A stretch of 64,000 bases of DNA from Methanobacteriota archaeon (lineage in GTDB: Archaea; Halobacteriota; Methanosarcinia; Methanosarcinales; Methanosarcinaceae): the NCBI GenBank assembly GCA_023399215.1, contig JAEWQJ010000026.1, forward strand, positions 62,001 to 126,000, read 5' to 3'. Positions 26,411 through 34,082 of the stretch are shown here, piece after piece. The translations under genes were made by a program, and so were the position numbers. The number at the start of each line of letters is the position of its first letter. Within the stretch, counting starts at the first letter, position 1. Below the pieces are notes generated by a model. The model had not been told where the DNA came from. It was given only the letters and a program-made list of their open reading frames with translations, and did not search any database.

Positions 26411-27046
26411 TTGGGTCTTAAAAAACTTGGTGTGAATAATATCAGGTGTGAAATAAGGACGTTTGCTGGTGATCTGGAGGAACAGGAGACACTTATTGAA
26501 TGTAATAGGCAGAGGAAGAAAACTTCTAGTCAGATTTATAATGAAGTTAAACTATTAGAAAAGATTGAAAAGGAAAGGGCTGAACAACGAAAATTAGCTG
26601 CATTGAAGCAGAATGCTGAAAATTCTACCGTTAAGGCAAATTTGCCTGAACGGACAGTAGTTGGACAGACAAGGGATATTCTTGCCCAAAAAGTAGGAGT
26701 ACCACAAAAGAAGCTTGAAACAATCCTTGAAGTTGGCAAACTCGCAGAAACAGGAAAAACGAAAGCGGAAAGGGATAAGGAAGAGAAAGAAAGGAAGCTG
26801 CAGGAATACTTATCAAAATATTCGCAGGAGAAAAATAACATGCCGTACCCATTGAGAAGTTTGAGGGGTATCAATCCCGATCGACCCATTAAGTGCTGCC
26901 CGAGGTGTAATAGTTTTAGGGTCATGAAAAGCACTAGAAGGCACGAAACGGGAAAGCGGTATCGCTGTGTGTGTTGTGGTTGGCAGGGAGATGAACCAGG
27001 GACGAGGAAACGAAAGCAGCTATTAAAAACACAAAAGGTGGCATAA
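26411..27046 (+). CDS. Chimeric ParB-fragment/zinc-ribbon reading frame
   Basis: The frame is open from 26297 and first offers a TTG at 26411. Read from 26393 it gives SGHRRWLGLKKLGVNNIRC, the central GHRR motif of the ParB/Srx nuclease-like fold, then LEEQETLIECNRQRKKT and the helical segment LAQKVGVPQKKLETILEVG. The N-terminal 50-60 residues of a normal ParB domain are absent; upstream lies the end of the membrane protein in another frame. After residue 143 the frame passes through the second copy of the 40-bp repeat into a zinc ribbon (CCPRC...CVCC). The ParB piece therefore looks inserted between membrane-protein and zinc-ribbon genes, with duplication of the junction. Whether the long form is translated is uncertain. 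Confidence 0.6.
   Translation: MGLKKLGVNNIRCEIRTFAGDLEEQETLIECNRQRKKTSSQIYNEVKLLEKIEKERAEQRKLAALKQNAENSTVKANLPERTVVGQTRDILAQKVGVPQKKLETILEVGKLAETGKTKAERDKEEKERKLQEYLSKYSQEKNNMPYPLRSLRGINPDRPIKCCPRCNSFRVMKSTRRHETGKRYRCVCCGWQGDEPGTRKRKQLLKTQKVA
26799..26838. repeat. 40-bp exact direct repeat, copy 2
   Basis: Identical to 26351-26390. In this frame it encodes LQEYLSKYSQEKNN rather than the membrane-protein tail. Its GCAGGAG serves as a ribosome site for the zinc-ribbon ATG at 26840, which suggests that the original order was membrane gene directly followed by zinc-ribbon gene. Confidence 0.95.
26840..27046 (+). CDS. 68-aa zinc-ribbon protein (probable ancestral gene)
   Basis: ATG 26840 follows GCAGGAG by about 10 nt and begins MPYPLRSLRGINPDRPIKC. 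Two Cys pairs (CPRC and CVCC) 22 residues apart form a zinc ribbon, and the tail is basic (TRKRKQLLKTQ). It lies in the same frame as the chimeric reading frame at 26411-27046, so both a long and a short product are possible. The short form is the one with a proper ribosome site. The likely role is DNA or RNA binding. Confidence 0.65.
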   Translation: MPYPLRSLRGINPDRPIKCCPRCNSFRVMKSTRRHETGKRYRCVCCGWQGDEPGTRKRKQLLKTQKVA

Positions 27047-27047
27047 C

Positions 27048-27152
27048 ATGCAGACGCGTTTGAAAGGACTCAGAACAAAATCGGTAGCAGTAGAAACGAA
27101 CAGGATTAAGCACGGAACTACAAGAAGAATGAAAATAACCAGGAAGCGGTAA
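27048..27152 (+). CDS. 34-aa highly basic peptide
   Basis: Begins MQTRLKGLRTKSVAVETNRI and ends KITRKR, with about a third Lys or Arg. The ATG stands 1 nt after the stop of the zinc-ribbon gene and the stop is 1 nt before the ATG at 27154, so three genes are tightly packed. Resembles in character the 39-aa basic peptide at 25471. Probably nucleic-acid binding; no family is recognised. Tight packing is the main evidence that it is real. Confidence 0.5.
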   Translation: MQTRLKGLRTKSVAVETNRIKHGTTRRMKITRKR

Positions 27153-27153
27153 C

Positions 27154-27486
27154 ATGTTGAAATACTCAAAAGCATGTAAAATGGTAGCGGAAGGCTTTGA
27201 CCTTGACGAATTGAAGTACGGGTCCAGGAAGTATGACCGTCAGGACAAGGTGACGCTTCAAAAGGTGCTGATGGTGGAAAATCGAATATTCTCAATGTAT
27301 CTTAAGACGGGAAAGTGCTCAGCGGCGGCTTTTCCATATGATGAGCTTAAGGGTAACATGGCGATGTCGACTGAAACGATGCAAAAGCTTGCCAAAAGAA
27401 TTCTCTCGAACGGCTGGAGTCCCGCTACTCATGTTACGAGTACAAGAAAACATTTCGCACAGGTTCCAGACTATCAGAGGTTGTAG
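27154..27486 (+). CDS. 110-aa protein of unknown function
   Basis: Begins MLKYSKACKMVAEGFDLDEL and ends VPDYQRL. Predicted mostly helical with a basic mid-region (KYGSRKYDRQDKVTLQKV) and a possible helix-turn-helix-like stretch (STETMQKLAKRILSNGW). No family recognised. It is the last protein gene of the integrated element, 1 nt after the 34-aa peptide gene, and is followed by 1.2 kb of noncoding sequence up to attR. Confidence 0.65.
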   Translation: MLKYSKACKMVAEGFDLDELKYGSRKYDRQDKVTLQKVLMVENRIFSMYLKTGKCSAAAFPYDELKGNMAMSTETMQKLAKRILSNGWSPATHVTSTRKHFAQVPDYQRL

Positions 27487-27870
27487 ATTCGAAATAGAAA
27501 CGTTATGAAATGTCTTCTTTTCAACTTTTCTTTTAGAAGTTAAGAAATAATTTTTTGTAAAAATCCAGATATGACATAAGCAACAGTTAAGGTTTTTAAA
27601 AGAAAATCTTTCTTATTACTATTTCTGATTCTGTGTTTCATTTATAATATATTGCAAAAATATTTTAACTTTTAGTAATGTCAACCGATTACATTTATGA
27701 GATTCTAAATTTAGGAAGTGCGTTTATTTTGTGTGGCGGAGAAATCAGGGATCTAGATTGATTATTGGGTTAGTTTTTTAGGATGTGTTTGAGCAGGGAC
27801 TTGGGAGCCTGAGACCCACAAGACCTGCAGGACCTTGAAGGCTATGAATGTAAAAATCAATGTTATGGGT
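27487..27870. other. Noncoding right arm of the element, first part
   Basis: AT-rich sequence after the last protein gene. No gene is seen. It leads into an abruptly GC-rich patch at 27871. Confidence 0.5.
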
Positions 27871-27957
27871 GGAGTCGTGCAAGAGCGTCAGCAAAGCTGA
27901 CTGTTGCACTCCTAGGCTGCGGGCCGTGCTCCTTGGCGTCGCGCGGTCCTTGCACGG
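27871..27957 (+). ncRNA. GC-rich double hairpin, candidate structured RNA
   Basis: First stem: GTGCAA (27877-27882) with TTGCAC (27904-27909), capped by GTCAGC-AAA-GCTGAC (27887-27901). Second stem: CCGTGC (27924-27929) with GCACGG (27952-27957), enclosing a GC-rich loop. The patch is far richer in G and C than its surroundings, which in an AT-rich genome usually marks structured RNA or a strong terminator. The strand is assumed from the gene direction of the element. Confidence 0.45.
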
Positions 27958-28129
27958 ACACAAAAAAGGGATGGCGGAGCACTCAAAATTACAAATAACT
28001 CCAGATAACTTCCAGGCGGCTTCCAGAAATGTCTTAGCACTAAAGCTTTGTTGAATTCGAGGGATAAAACAACCAGTATTATTTAAACTTTTATACACAT
28101 AAAATGATAACATTACACAAGCACTTTTA

Positions 28130-28311
28130 TCCACAACCGATTTTTAAATCAAGCCTGACAGGGTGGACTAACTACCCTACCCAACGGACAAAAGTCGCGT
28201 GTAGAGCCTCTCAGAGGGCAAGCGGTTGTTTCTGGCCAAGGACGTGGGCAATCAGTAAGCACTCTAACTGATAGTTATAGTGAAGCTGGACAGAACAATC
28301 TTCCTGTTGGG
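28130..28311 (+). ncRNA. Tandem structured-RNA unit 1
   Basis: A 99-nt conserved head (28130-28228), a 54-nt private middle and a 35-nt conserved tail (28283-28317). In the head, CAACCG (28134) can pair with CGGTTG (28223), enclosing GGGT/ACCC, GAC-AAAA-GTC (28187-28196) and CCTCT/AGAGG hairpins. The middle has a perfect ATCAGT/ACTGAT hairpin. The tail folds as GGACAG...CTGT-GGGTCC with loop AACAATCTTC, and GTCCAC at its end is complementary to GTGGAC in the head. No open reading frame is convincing. The strand is assumed. Confidence 0.65.
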
Positions 28312-28531
28312 TCCACAACCGATTTTTAAATCAAGCCTGACAGGGTGGACTAACTACCCTACCCAACGGACAAAAGTCGCGTGTAGGGCTTCTCAGAGGG
28401 CAAGCGGTTGATGCTGACGAAAGGCTGATACGAACAATCTTCGTATTAGATAAGTACTCATGCAGTGAAGAAAACCTATTGCAAAAGAATTTAAGAAAGC
28501 TGGACAGAACAATCTTCCTGTTGGGTCCACA
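28312..28531 (+). ncRNA. Tandem structured-RNA unit 2
   Basis: The same head (28312-28410, 97 of 99 bases identical to unit 1) and the same 35-nt tail (28497-28531), but an unrelated 86-nt middle. One of the two head differences turns CCTCT/AGAGG into CTTCT/AGAGG, which keeps the pair as a G-U wobble. The middle contains ATACGAA...TTCGTAT around AACAATC, so the tail's loop motif AACAATCTTC appears a third time. Units with conserved frame and swapped core suggest a functional RNA with a variable specificity region. Confidence 0.65.
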
Positions 28532-28610
28532 GGTGAGAAGAAATCAAACACTTAAAACTTTTTTAATACGTATAATAGGGTTACTGTTTGGTAAAGTTTA
28601 AAGAGTTAGA

Positions 28611-28641
28611 GAAAAAGAAGGCTTCAGGGACTTCCTTTTTC
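28611..28641 (+). terminator. Hairpin plus T-rich tract near attR
   Basis: GAAAAAG (28611-28617) pairs with CTTTTTC (28635-28641), flanked by AGG/CTTCC partial pairing and followed by TTTTTA. It is placed 80 nt after the second RNA unit and could end its transcript. Confidence 0.45.
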
Positions 28642-28686
28642 TTTTTACCTAAAACGGAAAAATTAATAACGCCAAGATCATATCAG

Positions 28687-28702
28687 CGTTAGCTTGAATA
28701 AC
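28687..28702. other. Right attachment site (attR) of the element
   Basis: CGTTAGCTTGAATAAC, identical to attL at 19942-19957. TAACGC at 28667-28672 is inverted as GCGTTA at 28686-28691, giving a further arm-like inverted repeat on this side. Confidence 0.75.
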
Positions 28703-29047
28703 GGAAAAGCTTTGTTCTCTTAGATTTTGTCCCTTTTATCTTCAGATTGGAGATTTAAAACCGCTAACCCTGAGGTAAAGAATATGACTATACCAAAAAT
28801 AGTCATATATAGATCTATAGATTATATAGAGAACCCAAAAATATATGGAAACTATAAAATATAATGAAATGGTCTGAAATACCATACGGACTCGAAATCA
28901 AGAGAAGTGTTCAGAAATTAATGAAAATAATAAATCTTTGGACTAATGAAACAGATAAACTTATTATAATAACTAAAAATTGGAGTTTATAGACTGTTAT
29001 AATTACTATAACAAGTTTGAAGTTTAAGATTTCTGGAGCAGAAAAAA
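28703..29047. other. Intergenic region upstream of the phosphate transporter
   Basis: AT-rich, no gene. It contains ATGACTAT inverted as ATAGTCAT (about 28783-28807) and several TATA-like stretches (TATATAGATCTATAG), so the promoter of the transporter operon probably lies here, perhaps with a palindromic operator. Confidence 0.45.
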
Positions 29048-30082
29048 ATGGATTTACTTATCATAGCGCTTATTTTAGCCGGCCTTTATATGGCCTGGAA
29101 TATAGGGGCAAATGACCTCGCAAATGCTATGGGGACTTCAGTTGGAACAGGATCCTTATCAATCAAGCAAGTGATTGTTATTGCTGCTGTCTTTGAACTT
29201 TTAGGCGCCGTATTATTCGGTGGACGAGTAACCTCTACAATTGCCAAAGGGATTGTCCCCATCAGCATCATTGGCGAAACTCACCCAAATATTGTGGCGG
29301 TGGGGATGCTGGCTGCGATTCTTGCAGCAAGTTTTTGGGTAACTCTTGCAACTTTTTATAACCTCCCCGTTTCAACCAGCCATTCCATAGTTGGTTCAGT
29401 GCTCGGCTTCGGGCTGATTGCGGCTTACAACGGAACTATCTCTTTTTCTGATATCCACTGGGTAGAACTTTTGAAAATTGTCGCTAGCTGGTTTATATCG
29501 CCAGTTCTTGGAGCGGTTTTTGCTTATCTGACTTTTTCCATAATAAGAAAGATTTACCTTCACAGAGCTATAGACCTACCTTTTGTTGAGAAAAAATTCA
29601 TATCCTTACAACTCATTACTGGTTGTTATATCGCATTTGCGCACGGATCAAATGATGTAGCAAACGCGATTGGTCCTCTCTGTGCAGCACTTAAGGTTAT
29701 GGGAGTTTCAGGAACAGACACCGGAATTCCTATATGGGTGCTTTTGATGGGAGGCCTTGGAATGGTAATAGGAATGGCCACCTGGGGCTATAAAGTGGTT
29801 CTAACAATCGGCTCAAAAATTACGCAACTTACTCCTACACGTGGTTTTTCTGCCCAGTTTGCAACAGCGACAGTGGTTTTGCTTCACAGTTACAGTTCCC
29901 TTCCGATTTCGACTACACATACACTTGTCGGTTCGGTTATAGGAGTTGGACTTGCAGGCGGGATCGCAGCCGTTGACCTGCGCGTGATCTGGAAAATTAT
30001 TTCTTCCTGGGTAGCAACAGTTCCTATAGCTGCACTTACATCGGCATTGATCTTTGTAGGATTAAAGGTGATCTTTTTATGA
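29048..30082 (+). CDS. PiT-family inorganic phosphate transporter
   Basis: 344 residues, about ten membrane segments. The duplicated PiT signatures are visible: NIGANDLANAMG near residue 20 and HGSNDVANAIGP near 201, each followed by a conserved SIVGSVLG- or TLVGSVIG-type repeat (TSHSIVGSVLGFG near 114, TTHTLVGSVIGVG near 291). Such proteins carry phosphate with H+ or Na+ across the membrane. The gene overlaps the next gene by 4 nt (ATGA), a firm sign of coupling with the DUF47 protein. Confidence 0.95.
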   Translation: MDLLIIALILAGLYMAWNIGANDLANAMGTSVGTGSLSIKQVIVIAAVFELLGAVLFGGRVTSTIAKGIVPISIIGETHPNIVAVGMLAAILAASFWVTLATFYNLPVSTSHSIVGSVLGFGLIAAYNGTISFSDIHWVELLKIVASWFISPVLGAVFAYLTFSIIRKIYLHRAIDLPFVEKKFISLQLITGCYIAFAHGSNDVANAIGPLCAALKVMGVSGTDTGIPIWVLLMGGLGMVIGMATWGYKVVLTIGSKITQLTPTRGFSAQFATATVVLLHSYSSLPISTTHTLVGSVIGVGLAGGIAAVDLRVIWKIISSWVATVPIAALTSALIFVGLKVIFL

Positions 30083-30768
30083 AAGACTACATCCGTTCTG
30101 TCCTTGACGTGGTTGCTGAATCTCCCTTTGTGCCTCTGGAAGCACACGCAAAAAAGGGAGTTCTGGCAGTTGAAAAGTTGGCTGAAGCAATGGAAGCCTA
30201 CTGTGCAGGAAACCAGTCTATTCTGGAGGAGAGAACAGATGAGATTGACAAACTGGAACATGAGGCTGATAAACTCAAACAGAAGATAAGGGCAAGTATT
30301 CCCTCATCTGTAAGATTGCCCGTGAATAAAAAAGACCTCCTTTCCTTTCTTAAGCAGCAGGACTCTATTGCGGATTATGCTCAGACGGCTGCCTACTGGA
30401 TGACCCTCAGGTCCTGTAAGGATATCCCTGAGGATATCAAAGAAGGCTTTCTGGAATTGATGGCCACCTCCCTGAAGACTGCAAGGCTTTACGATGAACT
30501 TGCGGGCGCACTTTACAAGCTTCTCGCAACTTCCTTCAGTAAAGAAGAAATCAAAGAAACTATGACCATCATCCCTGAAGTCGAAAGACTGGAACATGAT
30601 GTGGATGTGCTTGAAACTTCTCTCTTAAAAAAGATCTTCGAAAACGAGGACACTATAGGAGGTGCAGGTGTATGTCACCTGATGGGACTTGTTGAAAGAG
30701 TAGGAGGCATTGCTGATAAGTCCGCAAGCGCTGCTGATCGTCTGAGAACAATGATTCTCAGAAGATAA
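30079..30768 (+). CDS. DUF47/PhoU-like phosphate-transport accessory protein
   Basis: 229-residue all-helical protein of the DUF47 (PhoU_div) family, with the characteristic motif DEIDKLEHEADKLKQKIR near residue 54 and a second-half repeat VERLEHDVDVLETSLLKKIF near 172. These proteins are almost always encoded beside PiT transporters and are thought to regulate them. The ATG overlaps the transporter stop by 4 nt. The end of the gene (CTGAGAACAATGATTCTCAG) has a decayed duplicate about 157 bp downstream. Confidence 0.93.
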   Translation: MKDYIRSVLDVVAESPFVPLEAHAKKGVLAVEKLAEAMEAYCAGNQSILEERTDEIDKLEHEADKLKQKIRASIPSSVRLPVNKKDLLSFLKQQDSIADYAQTAAYWMTLRSCKDIPEDIKEGFLELMATSLKTARLYDELAGALYKLLATSFSKEEIKETMTIIPEVERLEHDVDVLETSLLKKIFENEDTIGGAGVCHLMGLVERVGGIADKSASAADRLRTMILRR

Positions 30769-31126
30769 ATTTACACCTACTTTCTTTTTAATATATTTTC
30801 CATTTCGACCATCTAATCTATTTTTTCTCGAACAAGCTTTCCTTTCCGTCATTTAGTTTGTTTTTCTCGAACAAATTTCTCTTTTCGATCTTCGCCGGCT
30901 GAGAATTGTGATCCTTAGAAGATAAGTTTCCATTTGTTTAACATGCTTTTTCTTCCGCCCTGAGCTACTTTTCTCTGTGATTGAAATCGGGTTGGCTGGG
31001 ATCTAATAGGTAGGATTTTTCTCCAGGTAAAAAAGTTGATACATTGTGGGAACAAATGTTCAAAAATAAATATTGGAAGATAAGAAAATAAAAAGTCAAA
31101 TGAACAAATATGAGAGAAAAGATATC
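30769..31126. other. Intergenic region with partial duplications
   Basis: No gene. GCTGAGAATTGTGATCC plus TTAGAAGATAAG near 30898-30926 repeats the last codons of the DUF47 gene in degraded form, and the phrase TTTTTCTCGAACAA occurs twice (near 30820 and 30850). This points to a tandem duplication of the operon's 3' end. Confidence 0.5.
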
Positions 31127-32614
31127 ATGAAAAGTAAAATCATAATTTGCATATTCTTATTAAGCATTACCATAGCGGGCCTTGGATGCAGTTCGCAGTC
31201 AGATGGGTCACAGCAAGATAATTCACAACTAAATGACTCGAAAAATGAGAGTGCTGGAGATCTCAAAGACATAGAAGGCATCTGGATGGGAAATTTAACA
31301 GTCCCAGGTGGATTGGAGTTAAGGATTGTGTTCAATATTTCTACTAATCCTGATGGATCTATCAATGCCAGTATGGACAGCCCTGATCAGGGAGTAAGCG
31401 GCATACCTATTGAAAGTGTTAGTTATAAAGATGGTAACCTGAACCTTGGAGTAAAATCCATAAAGGGAAGTTTTGAAGGGACATATAAGGAGAATAACAA
31501 AACCATAGAAGGAGAATGGAAGCAAGCAGGATCAGCGTTTCCACTTGTGCTTGAAAGGGTCGAAAAAGTTCCTGAAATACACCGAGAACAAGATCCTGTA
31601 AAGCCTTATCCATATACCGAAGAAGAAGTCGTTTATGAAAATAAAGAAGCAGGAGTAAAGCTGGCAGGAACATTAACTCTTCCGCGGTCGGAGGGGCCTT
31701 TCCCGGCAGTCATACTCATCACGGGTTCAGGCCAGCAAAATCGTAATGAGGAAATTGCGGGTCATCGCCCGTTCCTTGTACTTTCAGACTATCTGACACG
31801 CCGGGGAATTGCCGTGCTTCGGGTTGATGATCGAGGTATTGGAGGTTCGACCGGAAATGTTTCACAGGCTACAACTGAGGACTTTGCTGGAGATGTACTC
31901 ACAGGAGTTGAATACCTCAAAAACCGTAAGGAGATCGATCCAGGTCGAATCGGACTAATTGGCCACAGCGAAGGAGGGCTGATTGCTCCTATGGTAGCAG
32001 TAAAGTCTCCGGATGTTGCATTCATTGTACTCATGGCTGGTCAGGGAATTACCGGGGAAGAGATTTCTTACCTTCAGAGTGCCCTGATCTATAGGGCAGA
32101 AGGGATAGACAATGAAACTATCGCGCATAACGAAGCCCTGTTGAGAAGGATGTATTCTGTGGTAAAAGAAGAACAGAATAACACAGCAGCTGAGGAAAAG
32201 CTTCGGGAGATTCTAAAAGCCGAAATGGCGAATACAAGCGAGCAGAAAATAGAAAGTTCAGACCATTCCGAGGCTGTTATTGACGCTCAAGTAACAGCAC
32301 TCACCTCGCCATGGATGCGCTTTTTCCTTACATATGATCCCAGGCCAACCTTAATGAAAGTCAAATGTCCTGTCCTGGCTATAAATGGAGAAAAAGACCT
32401 TCAGGTTCCGCCTGAAGAAAACCTCAGGGCTATAGATGAGGCTCTCAAGGCTGGCGGCAATAAAGACTATACAGTTAAAGAGCTGCCAGGTCTCAACCAT
32501 TTATTCCAGACCGCTAAAACAGGGTCTCCATCAGAGTACTCAAAAATAGAAGAGACAATTTCTCCGGCTGCTCTGGAAATTATAGGAAACTGGATCTCGG
32601 AACATACACAGTAA
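31127..32614 (+). CDS. Lipoprotein alpha/beta hydrolase
   Basis: About 495 residues. The signal sequence MKSKIIICIFLLSITIAGLGC ends in a lipobox-like GLGC, so the mature protein is probably lipid-anchored outside the membrane. Residues about 45-155 form a beta-rich N-terminal domain. The alpha/beta hydrolase core follows, with nucleophile elbow GHSEGG near 282, acid Asp in INGEKDLQVPP near 423 and His in PGLNHLFQ near 459. It probably acts as an esterase or peptidase on an unknown substrate. ATG 31127 gives the lipoprotein signal; the longer frame to a TTG at 31073 would bury it. Confidence 0.88.
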   Translation: MKSKIIICIFLLSITIAGLGCSSQSDGSQQDNSQLNDSKNESAGDLKDIEGIWMGNLTVPGGLELRIVFNISTNPDGSINASMDSPDQGVSGIPIESVSYKDGNLNLGVKSIKGSFEGTYKENNKTIEGEWKQAGSAFPLVLERVEKVPEIHREQDPVKPYPYTEEEVVYENKEAGVKLAGTLTLPRSEGPFPAVILITGSGQQNRNEEIAGHRPFLVLSDYLTRRGIAVLRVDDRGIGGSTGNVSQATTEDFAGDVLTGVEYLKNRKEIDPGRIGLIGHSEGGLIAPMVAVKSPDVAFIVLMAGQGITGEEISYLQSALIYRAEGIDNETIAHNEALLRRMYSVVKEEQNNTAAEEKLREILKAEMANTSEQKIESSDHSEAVIDAQVTALTSPWMRFFLTYDPRPTLMKVKCPVLAINGEKDLQVPPEENLRAIDEALKAGGNKDYTVKELPGLNHLFQTAKTGSPSEYSKIEETISPAALEIIGNWISEHTQ

Positions 32615-33341
32615 AAATCAAAATAAGTAATTTATAAAGTAAAAAATGGGTAAAGTAAAAGAGTGAGGGGGAAATAATACTGTAAATATACAGGTATATC
32701 TTTATTGTAACTTCTCACTTTCCCTTTTACGACGTTCATTGATATTTATAATCCTTATTATTATGTAATTATTACTCGCTATTTTTGTTGAACTTTGTCT
32801 CTCTAATTATCGTGCATCAAGTATACAGGCAAAATCTGTCTTAAAATATCCATATGTGTAATTAAAAAATTTAAATTTATTTTAAAATAGCGCGAGTAAG
32901 GATTTACTTTCCACGGACTCAAAGTAAAATAGGCAGATAGTATAATTATAAGATATATATTACAGCTATTATTCCAGTTTTTAACTAAAAAAAGATAATT
33001 ATAGCTTTTAAAGGAATACATGCCCTTAATAACGCAGAGATATGTAAAAAAATATCATCCTGCAGGCTTTTTCGAATATGGAGAACTATATTAACTTTTT
33101 AGTAGATATAACTTTCCAAAAAGACCTTTATTTGGTTTTTAACTAACGAAAAGTACAGTTACGCACAATTTGCAATATTATCATCTTTCACGATATGAAA
33201 TAAAGAATTATAAAGCTTTAAATTCCATTTTTGAATTTTATATAAGTACATATCAGAAAGTAAGCTTATATATTAATTTACCCAGTTAATCTTTCATTAC
33301 GATTATTCTCTAAAAATAGAAGTATAATGAGGAGGAAAAAA
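32615..33341. other. 710-bp AT-rich intergenic region
   Basis: Very AT-rich. A minus-strand 72-codon frame at 32803-33021 is compositionally biased and not supported. The last 100 bases before the cysteine-rich protein hold the likely promoter (TTATATATTAATTTAC) and the AGGAGG ribosome site. Confidence 0.5.
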
Positions 33342-33830
33342 ATGAATTTTAACAGAAAATCAATATGGAAAATTACAGCATCTGTTTCTGTTGTATTAAT
33401 GTTGTTGATATTAGGAATTTCTGCAGCTTCAGCATGTCCAGCTAAGGAATCCGCTGCCGAATCTACTGACTATAATTATCAATATATATCATCATCCCAT
33501 AGCAACTGTAACACCGCAGAGTGTGCAGGAAACTGCTGTGACGAATGTGCAGATGTTTGTGGCCAGGACTGCAACGGAGAGTGCTGTGACAACTGTACTG
33601 AAAACTGCTGTGACAACTGCACTGGTGACAACTGTACTGAAAACTGCTGTGACAACTGTGCAGAAAACTGCTGTGACAACTGTGCAGGAAACTGCTGTGA
33701 CGAATGCGCAGATGTTTGTGGCCAGGACTGCAGTGGAGAGTGCTGCGACAACTGTACTGAAAACTGTAGCGATGACGATTTCGCAAGAGACTTCCCTGAC
33801 GACTGCATAGTAATCTGCGACCAGGATTGA
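33342..33830 (+). CDS. Secreted cysteine-rich repeat protein
   Basis: 162 residues with a clear signal peptide (MNFNRKSIWKITASVSVVLM onward, cleavage near SAASA). The mature part contains 32 Cys in roughly 130 residues. Most lie in short units CCDNC or CCDEC spaced by three residues (TEN, AEN, AGN), with a larger repeat AECAGNCCDECADVCGQDC at both ends. The chain is strongly acidic. It should be heavily disulfide-bonded or bind metal clusters on the cell surface. ATG 33342 follows AGGAGG by 7 nt; the in-frame ATG at 33327 would place the ribosome site inside the gene. There are no operon partners. Expansion by DNA-level repeats is evident. Confidence 0.85.
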   Translation: MNFNRKSIWKITASVSVVLMLLILGISAASACPAKESAAESTDYNYQYISSSHSNCNTAECAGNCCDECADVCGQDCNGECCDNCTENCCDNCTGDNCTENCCDNCAENCCDNCAGNCCDECADVCGQDCSGECCDNCTENCSDDDFARDFPDDCIVICDQD

Positions 33831-34082
33831 GCAGGAAACTAAAAGACCACCTGTAGCAAATAAACATTTTAAAAGCCTTGTCATTGATTAAGGTCTGATA
33901 AAAACAAGAGGAATTTCGAGTACTTTATCTTGGTAAACCATACATTTCCTATCATTATGATTTATCGAAATTCTCTCTAATGCCTTTTTTAATTTATATG
34001 ATGTTTTAGCCTTTCGTTATTATGATGTGTAGCCTTGTTATTATTATTTAAGCCACATTTTAAGACCCTAGAAGGCAGGAAT

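Larger units (their letters stand above)
19942..28702 (+). mobile_element. 8.76-kb integrated virus- or plasmid-like element
   Basis: Bounded by an exact 16-bp direct repeat (19942-19957 and 28687-28702), with a tyrosine integrase gene beginning 60 bp inside the left repeat. All genes read rightward: integrase, RHH protein, small protein, primase-helicase, 39-aa basic peptide, two small membrane proteins, ParB-fragment/zinc-ribbon frame, 34-aa basic peptide and a 110-aa protein. A 1.2-kb noncoding right arm with structured RNAs follows. The replication gene plus small membrane and basic proteins resemble compact archaeal tailless viruses or plasmids. No capsid ATPase, terminase or capsid protein is recognised, so virus status is unproven. 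No tRNA gene is seen at either boundary. Confidence 0.8.

Noticed and set aside
27778..28134. 118-codon minus-strand frame in the element's right arm
   Set aside because: It runs through the GC-rich hairpins and toward the structured RNA, lacks a ribosome site and opposes all other element genes.
28130..28531. Interpretation of the tandem units as a CRISPR or tRNA pair
   Set aside because: Only two units, 99-nt conserved parts, no cloverleaf and no CCA-type acceptor stem.
33463..33884. Several long frames on both strands across the cysteine-rich gene
   Set aside because: They are mirror frames of a repetitive gene; only the frame starting at 33342 has a signal peptide and AGGAGG.
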